From: Scleropages formosus | Taxonomy: Eukaryota > Chordata > Actinopteri > Osteoglossiformes > Osteoglossidae | Assembly (NCBI RefSeq): GCF_900964775.1 | Contig: NC_041829.1 | Location: 7,976,863-8,040,862, forward strand | Reading direction: 5' to 3' | DNA length: 64,000 nt | Shown here: in pieces, positions 28,038 to 45,471 of the stretch | Layout of the letters: every line of letters begins with the position of its first letter | Position numbering within the stretch: position 1 is the stretch's first letter | The notes under the pieces: generated by a model | Told to the model about the DNA's origin: nothing | What the model saw: only the letters and a program-made list of their open reading frames with translations | Databases searched by the model: none | Program-made: the position numbers and the translations under genes

Positions 28038-28355
28038 TACGACTCGAGTACGTCCTGCTACCTCTTAGTACTAGCATAGCAGCTGCGGTAAAAGAGGCTA
28101 AGAATCATCATGTATCCGGCGCCGCAACGAGTGTCGCCGTTCTCTACTACAGTGAGTTAGGGGCGAGCAGAGCGAAGCGAAGTGAAGCGAAGGAAGTGTG
28201 AAGCGAAGGAAGTGTGAAGCGAAGCGCTGCTGCCCCGCCGGTTGTTCCCTCCCGGACCCCCTGCCTCAGGGCAGGGCACCGTAGACTACTGTGTCTACCT
28301 GGTAAATGTCATTCCAGTCGCCGTGCTCATCGAGCTCCCGAAACTCGGCCTCCAT
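17750..28355 (-). CDS. PTPN1: Tyrosine-protein phosphatase non-receptor type 1 (PTP1B)
   Basis: Nine coding exons: 28299-28355, 26240-26330, 24356-24456, 21710-21808, 21490-21627, 20766-20975, 20250-20411, 19608-19798 and 17750-18104. All joins are in frame with GT-AG borders, giving 467 aa (human 435). Visible motifs are the pTyr-loop region [12 protein letters not shown], the WPD loop with Asp179, the signature [11 protein letters not shown] with Cys213, and the Q-loop Gln260. A proline-rich [15 protein letters not shown] follows. The hydrophobic C-terminal tail ([19 protein letters not shown]) is the ER-membrane anchor of PTP1B. The tail and the neighbour CEBPB favour PTPN1 over PTPN2. It dephosphorylates insulin and leptin receptor/JAK2 and also acts on SRC. 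The linker (exons 8-9) is longer and diverged. The stop used follows CCRFASH and may be one of two alternative ends. Exon 9's acceptor (18105-18107) is the least certain. Confidence 0.93.
18636..18660. repeat. (AAT)n short microsatellite
   Basis: Short aataataataat run in the last PTPN1 intron. Confidence 0.6.
20060..20235 (-). repeat. SINE-3 copy next to a PTPN1 splice donor
   Basis: Minus-strand fragment whose tRNA-like head (cattcgaaccagt on the plus strand) ends about 10 bp from the 5' splice site of PTPN1 exon 7 (20244-20249). The core is seen as 'aacccacagagacatggg' and 'acatgtctttctcc'. Confidence 0.5.
22540..23070 (-). mobile_element. L2-type LINE fragment, reverse transcriptase region
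   Basis: On the minus strand, translations show reverse transcriptase segments in order: [27 protein letters not shown] and [14 protein letters not shown], then the catalytic-block motif [17 protein letters not shown]. These match L2/CR1-clade LINEs. Stops interrupt the frame and the YADD region is not intact, so this is a dead 5'- and 3'-truncated copy. It lies in the PTPN1 intron between exons 4 and 3. Confidence 0.75.
24906..24938. repeat. (AAC)n microsatellite
   Basis: About ten units of aac in the PTPN1 intron between exons 3 and 2. Confidence 0.85.
25146..25235 (-). repeat. SINE-1 copy with a large internal deletion
   Basis: A (CA)n stretch, then ccacttgtcccgagcagtgt, then directly the head end catgcccccc. 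It is flanked by agttaaa at 25139-25145 and 25236-25242, a probable target-site duplication. SINE-1 is my label for the (TG)n-tailed tRNA-derived family in this window. Confidence 0.55.
25336..25560 (+). repeat. SINE-1 copy
   Basis: A head with A-box-like gatggcgcagcgggtt and B-box-like ggggttcaagtccca, a body ending in gacgagcagtttcag, and a (gt)n tail. A 7-bp duplication, gagtcca, lies at 25329-25335 and 25561-25567. Confidence 0.8.
25710..26037 (+). mobile_element. L2-type LINE 3' end
   Basis: An open segment translates to [20 protein letters not shown]..., ending in a stop. This is the typical C-terminus of L2-like LINE ORF2 in fish. About 200 nt of 3' UTR follow, ending gtttagaaaaatgtctgcca. 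This tail resembles the tails of SINE-2 and SINE-3. 5'-truncated. Confidence 0.65.
26511..26688 (-). repeat. SINE-1 copy, 3' part shortened
   Basis: A (CA)n array then gctggagggggaggggacac and the head ctgcaccactgtgccccc. Flanking duplication is tggcatcaaaca (26499-26510) and tggcattaaaca (26689-26700), with one mismatch. Confidence 0.8.
27108..27195. repeat. Alternating purine-pyrimidine tract, GC then (CA)n
   Basis: About 88 bp of strictly alternating purine/pyrimidine, starting with a gcgcgcgcgcacgtgcgcgc segment and continuing as (CA)n. It lies in PTPN1 intron 1. Such tracts are prone to adopt Z-DNA. Confidence 0.85.
27465..27695 (+). repeat. SINE-2 copy
   Basis: tRNA-like head with gttggttcgaatcccc, then gccctaaatcaaggtgctca, and an AT-rich end with aataataataa. 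It lies in PTPN1 intron 1. Confidence 0.5.
27994..28035. repeat. (GA)n microsatellite
   Basis: A short (CA)n leads directly into about 18 GA units, in PTPN1 intron 1. Confidence 0.85.
28162..28226. repeat. Short tandem repeats just inside PTPN1 intron 1
   Basis: gaagcgaaggaagtgt occurs twice in tandem, flanked by further gaagcgaa/gaagtgaa units, 73-137 bp from the first 5' splice site. Confidence 0.6.
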
Positions 28356-28625
28356 CGTCGCGCTGCACGCCGTCGATCCTGTTAATAAGTTCATTCCTGG
28401 TCAATCACAAGTTCTTTTGTTTTTTGAAAAGTAGTATGCGCCCACGTGCAGCGCCTTGTGAAGCTTCTTCATTTGGCAGTTAAAAAAAAAAAAAAAAAAA
28501 AAAAAAAGGCTCTCCCGACGATGTCTCACGGAACCATTCAGTCCCGAGTTAACGGCTCAGCAACCTAGTTAAAATCGAATTTTGATTGGTTGCGGAAAAC
28601 CGGATTTCGCCTTTTCATTGGTCAA
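28356..28625 (-). promoter_or_regulatory. PTPN1: PTPN1 promoter with two inverted CCAAT boxes
   Basis: attgg, which is CCAAT on the PTPN1 sense strand, occurs at 28585-28589 and 28617-28621. Both are about 230-265 bp upstream of the ATG, and the spacing of 32 bp is typical of paired NF-Y sites. A 26-base A tract lies between them and the gene (28481-28507). No TATA box is obvious. Confidence 0.4.
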
Positions 28626-28888
28626 AGCAGTGGGCTGGCCTTTGTAGTACAGCGCAAAAGGCTACGCCAAAAGCGCAGGATACGAGCGATCTTCGCCCAA
28701 CATACGTAAATGACTTAGACAACGACGTTCGGGAGAAGCGCTGGGCTGGGCTTATGCCACCGAAGTTGTGTGGCGTTTCATGTCGGATCTCGTTTACAGG
28801 ATTGTATTTTTCAAGCAATACATTATTAAAAAACATTATTTTGAAATGGTAATGATTGTGTAATTTTTAGAGTGAAACTTTTTTGTAC

Positions 28889-28912
28889 TGTCTATCTATC
28901 TATCTATCTATC
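28889..28912. repeat. (CTAT)n microsatellite
   Basis: About six ctat units. Confidence 0.8.
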
Positions 28913-29167
28913 TTTTTTACTGAGAATACTTTCATCAAGTCTTTCCAAGTTCATAGTTTGGGGATTTAGAACTGTAGAGGGCAATAGTTATTTAATGATT
29001 ACTACATATAATCATTGTTGTGTCATTTCCTGCAGTTCCATGTTGCAAGTTGGATGAACAGAAACATTTCTGATTGACAAAAAGAAATGGTTAAGAACAT
29101 GCAAATCATAAAATTCCTTTCTGAAGAATAACTTTTTGTCATAATATTAGCTCCATATATGTGTTTG

Positions 29168-29168
<1 letters not shown>

Positions 29169-29224
<56 letters not shown>
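29169..29224. repeat. (AT)n microsatellite abutting a SINE
   Basis: About 27 AT units with one TT interruption, immediately upstream of the SINE-1 insertion at 29232. Confidence 0.85.
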
Positions 29225-29227
<3 letters not shown>

Positions 29228-29231
29228 TTAA

Positions 29232-29432
29232 GGGGTGTGGTGGCGCAGTGGGTTGGACCACAGTCCTGCTCTCCGGTGGGTCTGGGGTTCAAGTCCCGCT
29301 TGGGGTGCCTTGCGACGGACTGGTGTCCCGTCCTGGGTGTGTCCCCCCCCCTCCGGCCTTGCGCCCTGTGTTGCCGGGTAGGCTCCGGTTCCCTGCAACC
29401 CTGTATTGGACAAGCGGTTCTGAAAATGTGTG
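29232..29432 (+). repeat. SINE-1 copy, full length
   Basis: Head ggtggcgcagtgggttgg, B-box-like ggggttcaagtcccg, and end acaagcggttctgaaaatgt with a very short TG tail. The duplication tgtatttaa is at 29223-29231 and 29433-29441. Confidence 0.85.
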
Positions 29433-30651
29433 TGTATTTAAAATGCAGTATAATTTCTTGTTTTGTTGTGTTATTCAAAATTAGTTAATAAAGCATGCAT
29501 ATGTATGTCTCTGAAATGTCTGTTTTAATAACAATAAAGTGAAATCACACAAACTCTATGTAAATTATAGCCTGAGCCTTGAAGCAGTTCATGTTGCTTT
29601 TATACGTCATAAAGTCCACAAGGTAAATTTGCATATACAAAATTACAAAAAATCAAGTTTAACATATGAACAAAGACAACACTTGAAAAATAGTACTTAA
29701 CTTTTAAAAATAATGAAATTTCAGGTTAGCACCAAAAAACAACAGGCCATATCCACCAAATAAGTCCAGTTCTTTCCAGAAAGCCAAAGGGAAATAGTGA
29801 TTATTCAATTTGATTTATCGTCAGATTGAGTAGTGATGCAAAAATATGAATATTTCCATGCAGATATTCCATTATAGCCTTTTCGTTTTGACTCATTTGC
29901 TTTTGAAGAAAATATATTTCCTTCTGAGCTATATACCTTAGCAACAGTTTTTAATGTATTCAATTTAATATCATTACTCGTTCAAACAATTTTTTGCAGG
30001 AGAGGAGTACTGGAAAAACAGCATCATTTACAGCGTTAGAGACCCTTGTCATTAGAAGTAAAACATTCGCAATCTTTTAATCACTCAGCGCATTTCTCCT
30101 ACTGCTATCATTCCAAGAATAAACATTAGTTAACTGGTCTCCATCATATCATATATCTGTGTCTTATTTTGTAAAAATCATTTTACATTTTGCTGCAGTA
30201 ATCTCTTAATTGGATTAAAATCTATGTTTACATTCCTACAGTTAGATTAAATAAAATAGCTTTGAACAGTTACCTGCATTAAAACCATTACTGTATGCAT
30301 GAATAGGTGGGTTTTTATGAACTATTCATGAAACATATTTGAAAAACAACACTGAAAAGACTAACTGCTCTAAGTGTTTATTACAAGCAGGTAAACCAGT
30401 GTCCTTTAATTTAATTTTTGTCCTTTGCCGTCAGTCAGTGAAGTCCTGTAAAATCACGGACAAATTCAAGAATGTCATTACCTCGCAATTTAACTTCACC
30501 TACCCAGTGTCACATTACTTCAATAGTGATCATTACATTCCACTGTTAAAATGGTTGGATTTTTTTTGTTGGTCACGTCTCATTATAGTTTCTGTTGTTT
30601 TTTTAAACGACAAAAAAAAATCCAAACATTTGAGCCATACGTATAAATAGT

Positions 30652-31987
30652 TTTATTTAGGTGAACCTTATATGCATTATTAGTTAAACATATACAATTA
30701 ACTAATATAATACTAAATGTTATGTTCTGTAGTGAACAAATACCAAAATGGCACAGGGGCATATTTCAACTGTCATTCTATCCCTTTCTCAAACCCATTC
30801 CCCATGAAAAACATAAAATGCAGATACCGGTAAGCTAAAAGGAAAGGTTGCAAAATAAACAATATTTTATTTTTTTAATAAAAATCATCATTTTATAAAC
30901 ATTAACTCCCAGGGAGGTATTTCAAGTTATTTTAAAGAAGAAAATGTTAACAGGCTGACATTGAAAGTCATTATTGTTTTATTTACATGTTTGAGTTCTG
31001 AACCTGTAGGGCTTACAAATTATAGACTGAAAAAATAAACTGTGGCTAAAATGATCCAACATCAGACTGAGTATCAGAATTTTGTATAACTTTGCTGTGT
31101 GCCCACTGTGAAAGGAGCTCCAACTAATACACATATATTCTGCATAAACATTTCTCAATATAAATATATTTGGCACAAAATAGATGGTAAAATCCTATGA
31201 CGTACAATTTCATTCTCTGTACAAACTAAAAGATCAGTAGTTCAAACAGGATTGAATTTCTAAAGAAATTGCTTGTTGAATGTATTATTAAAATTAATTG
31301 TGTTATTAAATTAAAACTTTAGGACTCTTTCCCTTTTCCTTAACATCCACATTAGATCGTCAACAATAAGAAAAATGTTTTTCCCTGAAAGCTTCAAGCA
31401 AATTTCCAAACAATTAAATTTTGAAAGAATATAATTAAAAACTAACCCTGTTATCTGAGATTCTCTCTGTACGCTCCATGTGCAAGGCTGTCATGGATTA
31501 ACTGTCTCAGAACACAGTAATAAAAGTGTTATGAAACCTGATACCGGAGGGCAGAATTTTTTTTTTTTTTAATTTTCTGGAATACATGTTGATAAAGCTT
31601 ATGCAAAGCTAACTTTTTCTGCCCCATGACTTTTGGTAGAGCAACAGTTCACAGGCATTGCAGCATTTAACTTACGACAATAATATATTTGATGTAGCAT
31701 TCATAATGGTAAATGTGGACCCCCTAATAGATGAACTTCAAGTAGAATTCAATCACTGCAGCTCCACGGAATAATGTGGACTGAGCAGCATTTATAGACA
31801 GCAAGGCAAAGACGTGGAGGAAACCTGGGTGACATTATATCTACTCAGCTGGGCACAGTGGAGGCTTGTAGACAGAGAGGCACTGAAATCAATGCAGTTG
31901 GAGGGAGGGTATGTGAGATTGGGCGTTGCCAAGCAAAATTCTCCATCCACACAAGTGAGATTCTCCACCCGGAAGCTTCCAGAAGCC
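30652..31987 (-). other. SRC: Probable SRC 3' UTR with polyadenylation signal
   Basis: No repeats or ORFs of note. An AATAAA on the minus strand at 30652-30657 would end a 3' UTR of about 1.3 kb. Confidence 0.45.
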
Positions 31988-38203
<6,216 letters not shown>

Positions 38204-38323
38204 TTCAGGGCGTGGCGAGCTGAGCTGGACCAAGCCGAGCCGAACTGAGCCGAGTTGTGAGAGACGCCCAGTTGAACAGTCACTTTTTCCTCAGAGGACT
38301 GACGGTCACCTTACCGTTGGTTT
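38204..38323 (-). other. SRC: 5' UTR part of the first SRC coding exon
   Basis: A candidate 3' splice site (ctctgtacag on the minus strand) at 38324-38326 precedes 120 nt of leader before the SRC ATG. This implies at least one further upstream noncoding exon. Confidence 0.45.
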
Positions 38324-38559
38324 CTGTACAGAGCACTACATAAATTAGCACCTAACATCACAAACATACAGAAGTTCTTTGCAGCAAAATCACATGTAGT
38401 ATATAATGTATGTGGAATCACCCAAGGTTAATAAATGTCCCACATTTCTCCCCGATATAAGTATACTCAAATCTGACTGTTCGCTGTCGAGTGTCTCAAA
38501 TTTTAATTCTCTCTTTACTATGTTGAACATATGCACACACAGTGAACTTCCAGGTAAGT

Positions 38560-39080
38560 TTGTTTGCACAGTACTAACACATTCCAGGACACCTACACCA
38601 CACGCTGCCCCAGAAAGACGATGCGCATCATGAAAGATCATAGTCACCCCGCACGGGCACTCTTCCCTTCTCTGCCATCTGCAAAGCGGCTCAGGTCTAT
38701 TCGAGCCCACACTGCTAGGTACAGGAAGAGCTTTTACCCCACCTCTGTAAGAGTATACAACACTAACCAACGTGCCACCTTTAGTAACTAGAGCTGAACT
38801 GGTCCACCCAAGCACATTGGTAAATTACACTGCCACTTTAAGCATTCTCATTCTCATTCTCTCGTTCTGAGTTCTCTGGCTGTCAACTGGTATTATTGTT
38901 ATTCCTGTTACCATTATTTATTGCTATTGCTGTTGCACTGCTCACTGTCATTGTTTTGTTTGTGCAGTATTTCTATTGTCTCTGTCTTTGTCCATGGTCT
39001 GTGGAGAAGAATTCAGGAAGAATTTCATGATACTTGTACATGGTACTTGTACCTATGACAATAAACTTGAACTTGAACTT
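38560..39080 (+). mobile_element. LINE 3' end (non-LTR retrotransposon)
   Basis: A short frame reading DHSHPARALFPSLPSAKR... YRKSFYPTSVRVYN resembles the C-terminal end of fish LINE ORF2. It is followed by about 300 nt of 3' UTR ending acaataaacttgaacttgaa, a typical repeated LINE tail. 5'-truncated. Clade uncertain (Rex/CR1-like). Confidence 0.6.
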
Positions 39081-39244
39081 AAAGAGAAACTCATACGACA
39101 TCACCCCTCACCTACTTCATCGGAATGGGAAGAAATCCAAATATTTGTCAGACTGGGATGAAATCCAAGACGTGAGCTGTGGTCCTCCACCTTTGGACGC
39201 TTACTCACCCCACTCAAAAGGGATCAAAAAATAAAAGCCTATCT

Positions 39245-39440
39245 GTTCTGTCTTGGCCTTGATGTAGTAGAATGAACTCCCTCTGTCCCTCATAGCTGCT
39301 GAATCCCTCCCACATCCAATAATGGTTTAAAGCCTATCTCTTTGAAAGCCACTTCTCTCCTGATCTCTTGACAGCTCTATAAATGAGTCCAACTCCATCT
39401 GCTATGATTATCTATGTATTTCCTTTGTAAATGTCATTGC
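39245..39440 (+). mobile_element. L2-type LINE 3' fragment, decayed
   Basis: Translates to ELPLSLIAAESLPH then stops. It is clearly the same C-terminal segment as the copy at 25710, but more decayed. Confidence 0.5.
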
Positions 39441-39689
39441 AATAGGCAGCTACTTCAGGGATGTGAACCAACAACATGGCTCTGATTCACAGTTTAGTCT
39501 TGCTGGCTAGGAGGGCTCTGGGTTTGAAAAACATAAAAAAGGCTCTCACATTTCCTCTAGAGTATACAATATTCTGAGAAAATTATGCCAAGCACAGCAT
39601 GTGACAGCAAAGTGACCGGGAACTGCATGTCAAGGAGAGACAGTCTGGTGCTGTTGGGAGAACCCAGAACCCCAAGTTGGCTTCTTACA

Positions 39690-39890
39690 TCTGCATTTAT
39701 TTATTTAGCCAACACCTTAGTCCAAGACAAATAATGTAAAAGTTTGTCCCCTGAGCTACTTACAGATATTTACCCATTTACACTCCTGGGTAATCTTTAC
39801 TGGGGCACTTCAGGATAAGTACCTTGATCTAGTGACCTTCTGGTTGAAAATGAACAGCTGTAAGTACTCTCCCACCTGCTTCCAGAAAAC
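39690..39890 (-). repeat. SINE-2 copy
   Basis: Tail atttatttatttagccaaca, middle aggataagtaccttgatcta, and a shortened head with tgaccttctggttgaaaatg. Confidence 0.55.
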
Positions 39891-41200
39891 CGTCAAGTGC
39901 TCAACCGACTGGAATGGATATTACCCTTTACATTTGTTTTAAAGAAACATATAAAAGGAGTACAAGCAATTTTAGTGCTACACAGCTAAATATTTTACCA
40001 AAGTACAGCAGAACAAGTGCCTATTAAGTACAACCCTCCCTCCTGGGGCAATTTACCTCACTTCCTTGACCACTGGACAACCCTTAAGCCAAACAGGTAC
40101 AGGCTTGTTGACTGTTGCCCATAAAAGGCCCGAAAAGCTATGACTCGCCATGATGTCCGTGGCCGGGATCACCCTCCACACCGGTTTACTTTTGGATGAA
40201 GGGTTACGTAATACTGCTATATGCAAGCGAAAGTGCTAGTTACACATAATAGTGCGGTCTCTTGCTCTCTTTACATGCCCTTCCATATCCTGTAATTGCA
40301 GTAGAGTTTTTACAATCTGGGGAGTTTCTGTGTTTTTGAAAAAGCTGCAGGAAACCAAAAGACACTCACAAAATTTGAGTATCTATACCTACATGTAATA
40401 TATCAGTTATATATACATATGATTGTAAAATGCAAAAATTTAGGGAACATAACCTACAGAAGCCGAAAATCACATTATATTTTGATCTCTATAATGAGGC
40501 TCAATCACAGTGACTGAAAGAAACCGCTCCAGCGTTTTAGACAATTATTTTCCAATTTATATTCTACAAAACTGTCGCATTTTACAGGTGAAGACGAGCG
40601 AGTGCCGTAACGCTGTCACGTCAGGCGAGCCAGCAGGCAGACGCTAGCAATTTTTGTTTTTGAGGGATCAAATGAAACGCTCCCGGGTTCAGTCAAGACT
40701 TGCTTGGTAAAAGACATCAAAATGGGAAGATGGGTCTCCAACAAGGAGGCGAAACACATTTTCTCTAGGGCATGAATAGTTGAATTCTCAGTCGCTGGTT
40801 CGATATCAAGGAAGGAAAAAAAAATACAGGCGATGTTCATGAATGTTCAATCATGCTTGAAAACATTATAAATAAATAAGCAAACAAACAGTCAATAGGA
40901 CTTGGATTTCCGGAGAGCACAGGACGCTGTCGCATCCCCTTTCAGATCATTGAGACTCATGTCTGGAAATCCTCCTCTCAAACTCAATGAACTATGATCT
41001 GTCAGCTGCATCATGGTAGACGTGAGCTTACAGCCCAATCCGGATTCACAGTCCGTCTTCCCCCGTGCCAACGTTTCACATACCGTAACCCATCTCAGAC
41101 ATCCAACCTTGCAGAATCTCACAGCCTGCAATTGTGCTGCCACTCCCAATTACACATGTGGGCATGCAGTGTATTCTTGTGCTTGGAGCTTAAGTATGGG
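39891..41200. other. SRC 5' intron sequence without recognised features
   Basis: Between the first coding exon and the candidate noncoding first exon of SRC. A short minus-strand ORF (40616-40840) was inspected and not recognised. No promoter or conserved element could be supported. Confidence 0.4.
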
Positions 41201-41209
41201 CACACTGTA

Positions 41210-41213
<4 letters not shown>

Positions 41214-41269
<56 letters not shown>

Positions 41270-41458
41270 CGAAACCGCTCGTCCCAAGCAGGGTCGTGGC
41301 AAGCCAGAGCCCAACCCAGCAAAACAGAGCACAAGGCTGGAGGGGACACACCCAGGACAGGACGCCAGTCCGGCGCAAGGCACCCCAGGCAGGACTCGAA
41401 CCCCAGACCCACCAAAGTGCAGGCACAGGTCAAACCTGCTGCGCCACTGTACCCCCCT
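41214..41458 (-). repeat. SINE-1 copy, full length with long (CA)n
   Basis: (CA)n then ccgaaaccgctcgtcccaag, and head cctgctgcgccactgtaccc. The perfect 12-bp duplication acactgtatcac is at 41202-41213 and 41459-41470. Confidence 0.88.
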
Positions 41459-42497
41459 ACACTGTATCACTGTATGTGATAATGTGGCAACCATTCTCCA
41501 GCAATTTCTCCAATAATCAATCACAACTAAGTCTTAAGTCTTATATTGGGCTGTCTCTCTTCTTACATATTCTAAACGTGCGGATCCACGAAAGCATGAC
41601 AATTTCTGAATGGTACAGTCAAAGGTCTCGTAAAATGCACAGATTAAAAAAAGGAGCATTATTTGTGGATTTTACTACGAAGCTCATGCTTTTACCCAAA
41701 GCGACTACAGACTGAAGTACCAGTGTTGGAGCTGCTATAGCAAAGCTGGAAAAGGTACTTTGAAAATCTAGGGTTCATTAAAAAAAAAAACATGAAAATG
41801 AACATCACCGGAAAATTTGGAAACAGCCCTGCGGTTCCAGGGCATTAAGATGCATAATACTGTCGGCTGCTTGGGGAAATATGCAGGGGAAATGCTAAAA
41901 AGGAAGAGAAACGGGGTGATTCAAAGTGCATATGGTGCGTTAACGAAGAATCATATGAGCAAGAAGCGAGGCAATGCGTGTTTGTGGCGAGAGCGCTGGT
42001 GTGTGTACAGAGCACTACTGGAATGTGGGAGGCAGGCAGTAAGACAAGTCCCGACACCTTGTCTGCACCCACAGGCCCGAAAATGCGCTGGAAACGTGTA
42101 GCATGCCTGCAAGACCCCCCGAGGTAAGATATACACATTCTGCAGCTCCCAGATTACATTAGAGGCCCTGAATTCATATACAAGTACGCAAGTGGATTTA
42201 TTCATGGATACTTACTTTTGAATTAATGTAATATTTGAGGTGACCCACCTATAGGAATCTTGGGCAAAAAGGATGGAGAACAACGCAAATGCAACATTTA
42301 TAGACGTGTTTCTGTAAATCTTACTGATGTGCTAAAAGTGGAACTTAAAAAGTCTCCACTTTAGGAAAGAAACATGGGACGGTAGCGGGTCCTTTATAGG
42401 AACATCAGCTGATCGTCAGGTGCTCTGGCATGTAAATTCCCACACAAAAAACCTAAAAATTTTCACCGGCACCAATTCCTCTTTTTGAAATCTGACA

Positions 42498-42521
42498 AAA
42501 AAAAAAAAAAAAAAAAAAAAA
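42498..42521. repeat. Poly(A) tract
   Basis: About 24 A, in the SRC upstream intron. Confidence 0.8.
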
Positions 42522-42624
42522 GAAAAAAGGGTAAAATGTATATATTCAAAACACAAACACAAAATAACTTGCTTCATATTCACAACACTTCGGAGCCCTA
42601 TTAAAGCTCTATTTAAACTTAATT

Positions 42625-42801
42625 ATGCATGTAAGAGCCGTCACCTTCCGATCAAAAGGTCTTAGGTTCGAGTCCAACATCTCGCTGCAGTACCTCTAAG
42701 TAAGGCACTTACCCTGATTTCCACCAGTAAAAATTTAGAAGGTGTTAAAATGCCTATATCATTGTAAGTAGCTCAATATACAAAACTAAGTTAAGAGAAA
42801 A

Positions 42802-42845
<44 letters not shown>

Positions 42846-42850
42846 CAACA
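42625..42850 (+). repeat. SINE-2 copy with (AAT)n tail
   Basis: Head with ggtcttaggttcgagtcc, middle gtaaggcacttaccctgatt and ccagtaaaaat. It ends in (aat)n at 42806-42844. Confidence 0.55.
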
Positions 42851-43214
42851 AATGGCATCCACTTCATTTCTCTGTACTCTGCCTTGAAATACAGTGGTCA
42901 CGTTTTCCAATTGGACCAATCAGAGCAGGGTTAACACCCTGGAGCTGGTGACCGGGGATCCTGGCTGATGGTCGGCAATGACTGTGTCCATCATCCTGCT
43001 GTCACATGTGTCCACGTGCCCAGCATCACATCCTCCGTGAAGAGGAAGTACAGAAGCAGGAAGTAGCCGTAAAAAAGGGCTTTAAACCAACGCGACACAA
43101 CAATAGTTCTGCAAGAATCACAGAACCAGCGATCCACTGTTATTTCGCTCAAGCGCTTCATGGAATATGTATAAGTACGTTGTATATGTGCGATTAGGCA
43201 CCAGTTCTGACAGT

Positions 43215-43415
43215 TTTTAGAGCCATAGCCTAGCAGCCTGAAGGTCTTGGGTTCAAACCTCTGTTCCTATTGTAGAACCATCGAGAAAAGGACCTACGTA
43301 GAATGTTCCGGTAAAAATACCCTGACGTTCAAACGAGTAGATCCTTGTAAATTAGTGTTCTAACAACGTTTGTTGCCTTGAACAAAAGTGTCAGTTGAAT
43401 AAATAATAATCATTG
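43215..43415 (+). repeat. SINE-2 copy
   Basis: Head with aaggtcttgggttcaaacct, then ccggtaaaaataccctgacg. Tail gtgtcagttgaataaataat. Confidence 0.6.
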
Positions 43416-44633
43416 CAGGTGCAGCAGACTGGCCAGTGGACAAGGCACGGTTTTATGATTATGCAGTCAACATACATAGTTAATAATAGGAAATGGTTCA
43501 GCTACAGGTAGGTGTAGATTTAGAGAAGACTATTATTGTGATGTTTTGCAAGCGAGCGATACAAGCTGGTCACCTCCAGAGTGTGGACTGAACAGCCGTG
43601 TAGTAGCTGCTCTGGTGAGGTTTCATTTCCTCGTTCCTCCGAGAACTCGGAGACAAGCACATGCCTGCAGTCCTGGTCTATTCGCCGGGCTTTGCCTGCT
43701 CATTCCACAGGGGATCCATGGGGCTGACGACTAGCAGCAAGGAATCCACCTCACAAAACTATCAGTCTCAGCAGTTTCTCCTTGGAAGGAGCCTGCGACC
43801 ATCCAGCCATCACTAGGCTCAATACTGTCCACTGGTGCTTTAACTAGGGATTTTACCACATGTACAATGTGAGCAGTTGAATATTTTACAAGAACCATGT
43901 AAGCAGTAAAATTTGTCCCTAACCCTAACCTCAAAACAAACACAGCTGTGTGTGATGCTCAAAAGGAAGGTGTGAGATGCTGCCACCTCCAAGCAGGCAG
44001 TCCTTCCAGCCCACACAGCACATTTAGACAAATTCTTCCAGATCAAAAAAATGTGGAAAATAACAAAAGTGAGTCAAAACAGGAAGAAGAACAAGGTTTA
44101 TCTGCGAATGGAAAAGCAGCAGAGCACAAAATGCTCCCCAGTGGACTTGCTTTACTTTCTGCGGTGGAATCTGATAAAAAAAAAAAGCACAGCTAACACA
44201 CTATTTCAAACAGAAAAAGAAAGCTTTAAATGACTTGTTAAAAAGAATAACGCCCATTGAATCTCTACTGGAGAAAAAAAAAACCTGTAGTTCAATAATT
44301 AATTTTATTAAACAAAATATAAGTATATAGTAAATCTAAATATTACTTGCAAACTTAACTAAACCAAAAAGGCCTTGATTTTGAAAGCAACTTGACCACA
44401 ATGAACTTGCATGGTAATATCTTCAACATATGCAATATATATAGATAATGTGTATTTAACAATATAAACTAATGAACCAGTCCAGTATTCAAAACTTTCA
44501 ACGCACTGCAGACGAGTTTGTAAATAGGAGCACAAAAAATATTTTTCACGGGTTAATTTAGTTTTTCTATATTCTTGTCATTCATTAATAAATTAATTAG
44601 CATTATAATTTTACTGCTTTCCAGAAAATTTGC

Positions 44634-44654
44634 TTTTTTTTTTTTTTTTTTTTT
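44634..44654. repeat. Poly(T) tract
   Basis: About 21 T in the upstream SRC intron. Confidence 0.8.
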
Positions 44655-45195
44655 ACAGAGTTAGAATGTAGACGTTGGTAGACAGCTGACACTTGACAAC
44701 ACAGCACTGCATTTGTCCACAGGTAGCAACTATTGAACAGGGGGTATAACGTGGCCACGTTACTGTGTGTGTGACTCTTACATCTTAAGCAAAGCCTCCT
44801 GTTGAATTTAACACAAAACATAACATTGTCCATGGATGGAGATACTGAATAGGTGAAGATTCCTCCGTACAGGCAGGACAAGGTTTCCCGTCCACTGTTT
44901 TAACCTGGACAGACAGGTCACCAAGTGCCAGCTTCAAAATCCAGGTGGGGCCCTGTTACACCACGTACAGGGTAATTAACCGGAATTAAGCACTGAACTT
45001 GAATTGCTCAAGCAAAACTTAGAGTTGTACACATTGAACAAGTCACACGGCTTGATAAATACAAGTATAAATACTGCATAAGTAAAATACTGTAATGCAA
45101 AAAATCTGACAAATTTATTTTTATTCAGTGACGTTTGGTTAAAGCAATGAAAAGAAACTAGTCGAAATAAGTGGTCCTGTAACACTGCAGTTTAG

Positions 45196-45197
<2 letters not shown>

Positions 45198-45233
<36 letters not shown>
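45198..45233. repeat. (AAT)n microsatellite
   Basis: About 12 aat units. Confidence 0.85.
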
Positions 45234-45235
<2 letters not shown>

Positions 45236-45471
45236 TAGTTATTATTGTTATTTTTTATTTTTGTTGTCTATTGTCGTCATGTCATTAATTGCTACATGCG
45301 GAGGAATATTGTAAAAAGTCGCAATTTCCAACTGCAACTACTACTATGCCATTATTGATTAAGAGTAACCATGTGCACAAACAAGCCTTGAGAGAAAAGA
45401 CGCTCGAAGAGGCTAATAAACGTACATGATATGAAGAGAAAGGACAAGAAGAACACACAGCGAGCGCTCAC

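Larger units (their letters stand above)
28622..30640. other. Intergenic region between PTPN1 promoter and SRC 3' end
   Basis: No gene is seen. It holds a (CTAT)n run (28889-28912), an (AT)n run (29169-29224), one SINE-1 copy and AT-rich unique sequence. Confidence 0.5.

Noticed and set aside
41013-41516. Several 100-167 codon ORFs around 41.0-41.7 kb, and similar ones at 26.2, 29.2, 46.2, 54.3 and 60.5 kb
   Set aside because: They read through (CA)n arrays and SINE-1 bodies (poly-HT or poly-VC translations) and have no protein-like character.
43917-43930. Telomere-like ccctaaccctaacc
   Set aside because: Only about two repeat units; too short to indicate an interstitial telomere.
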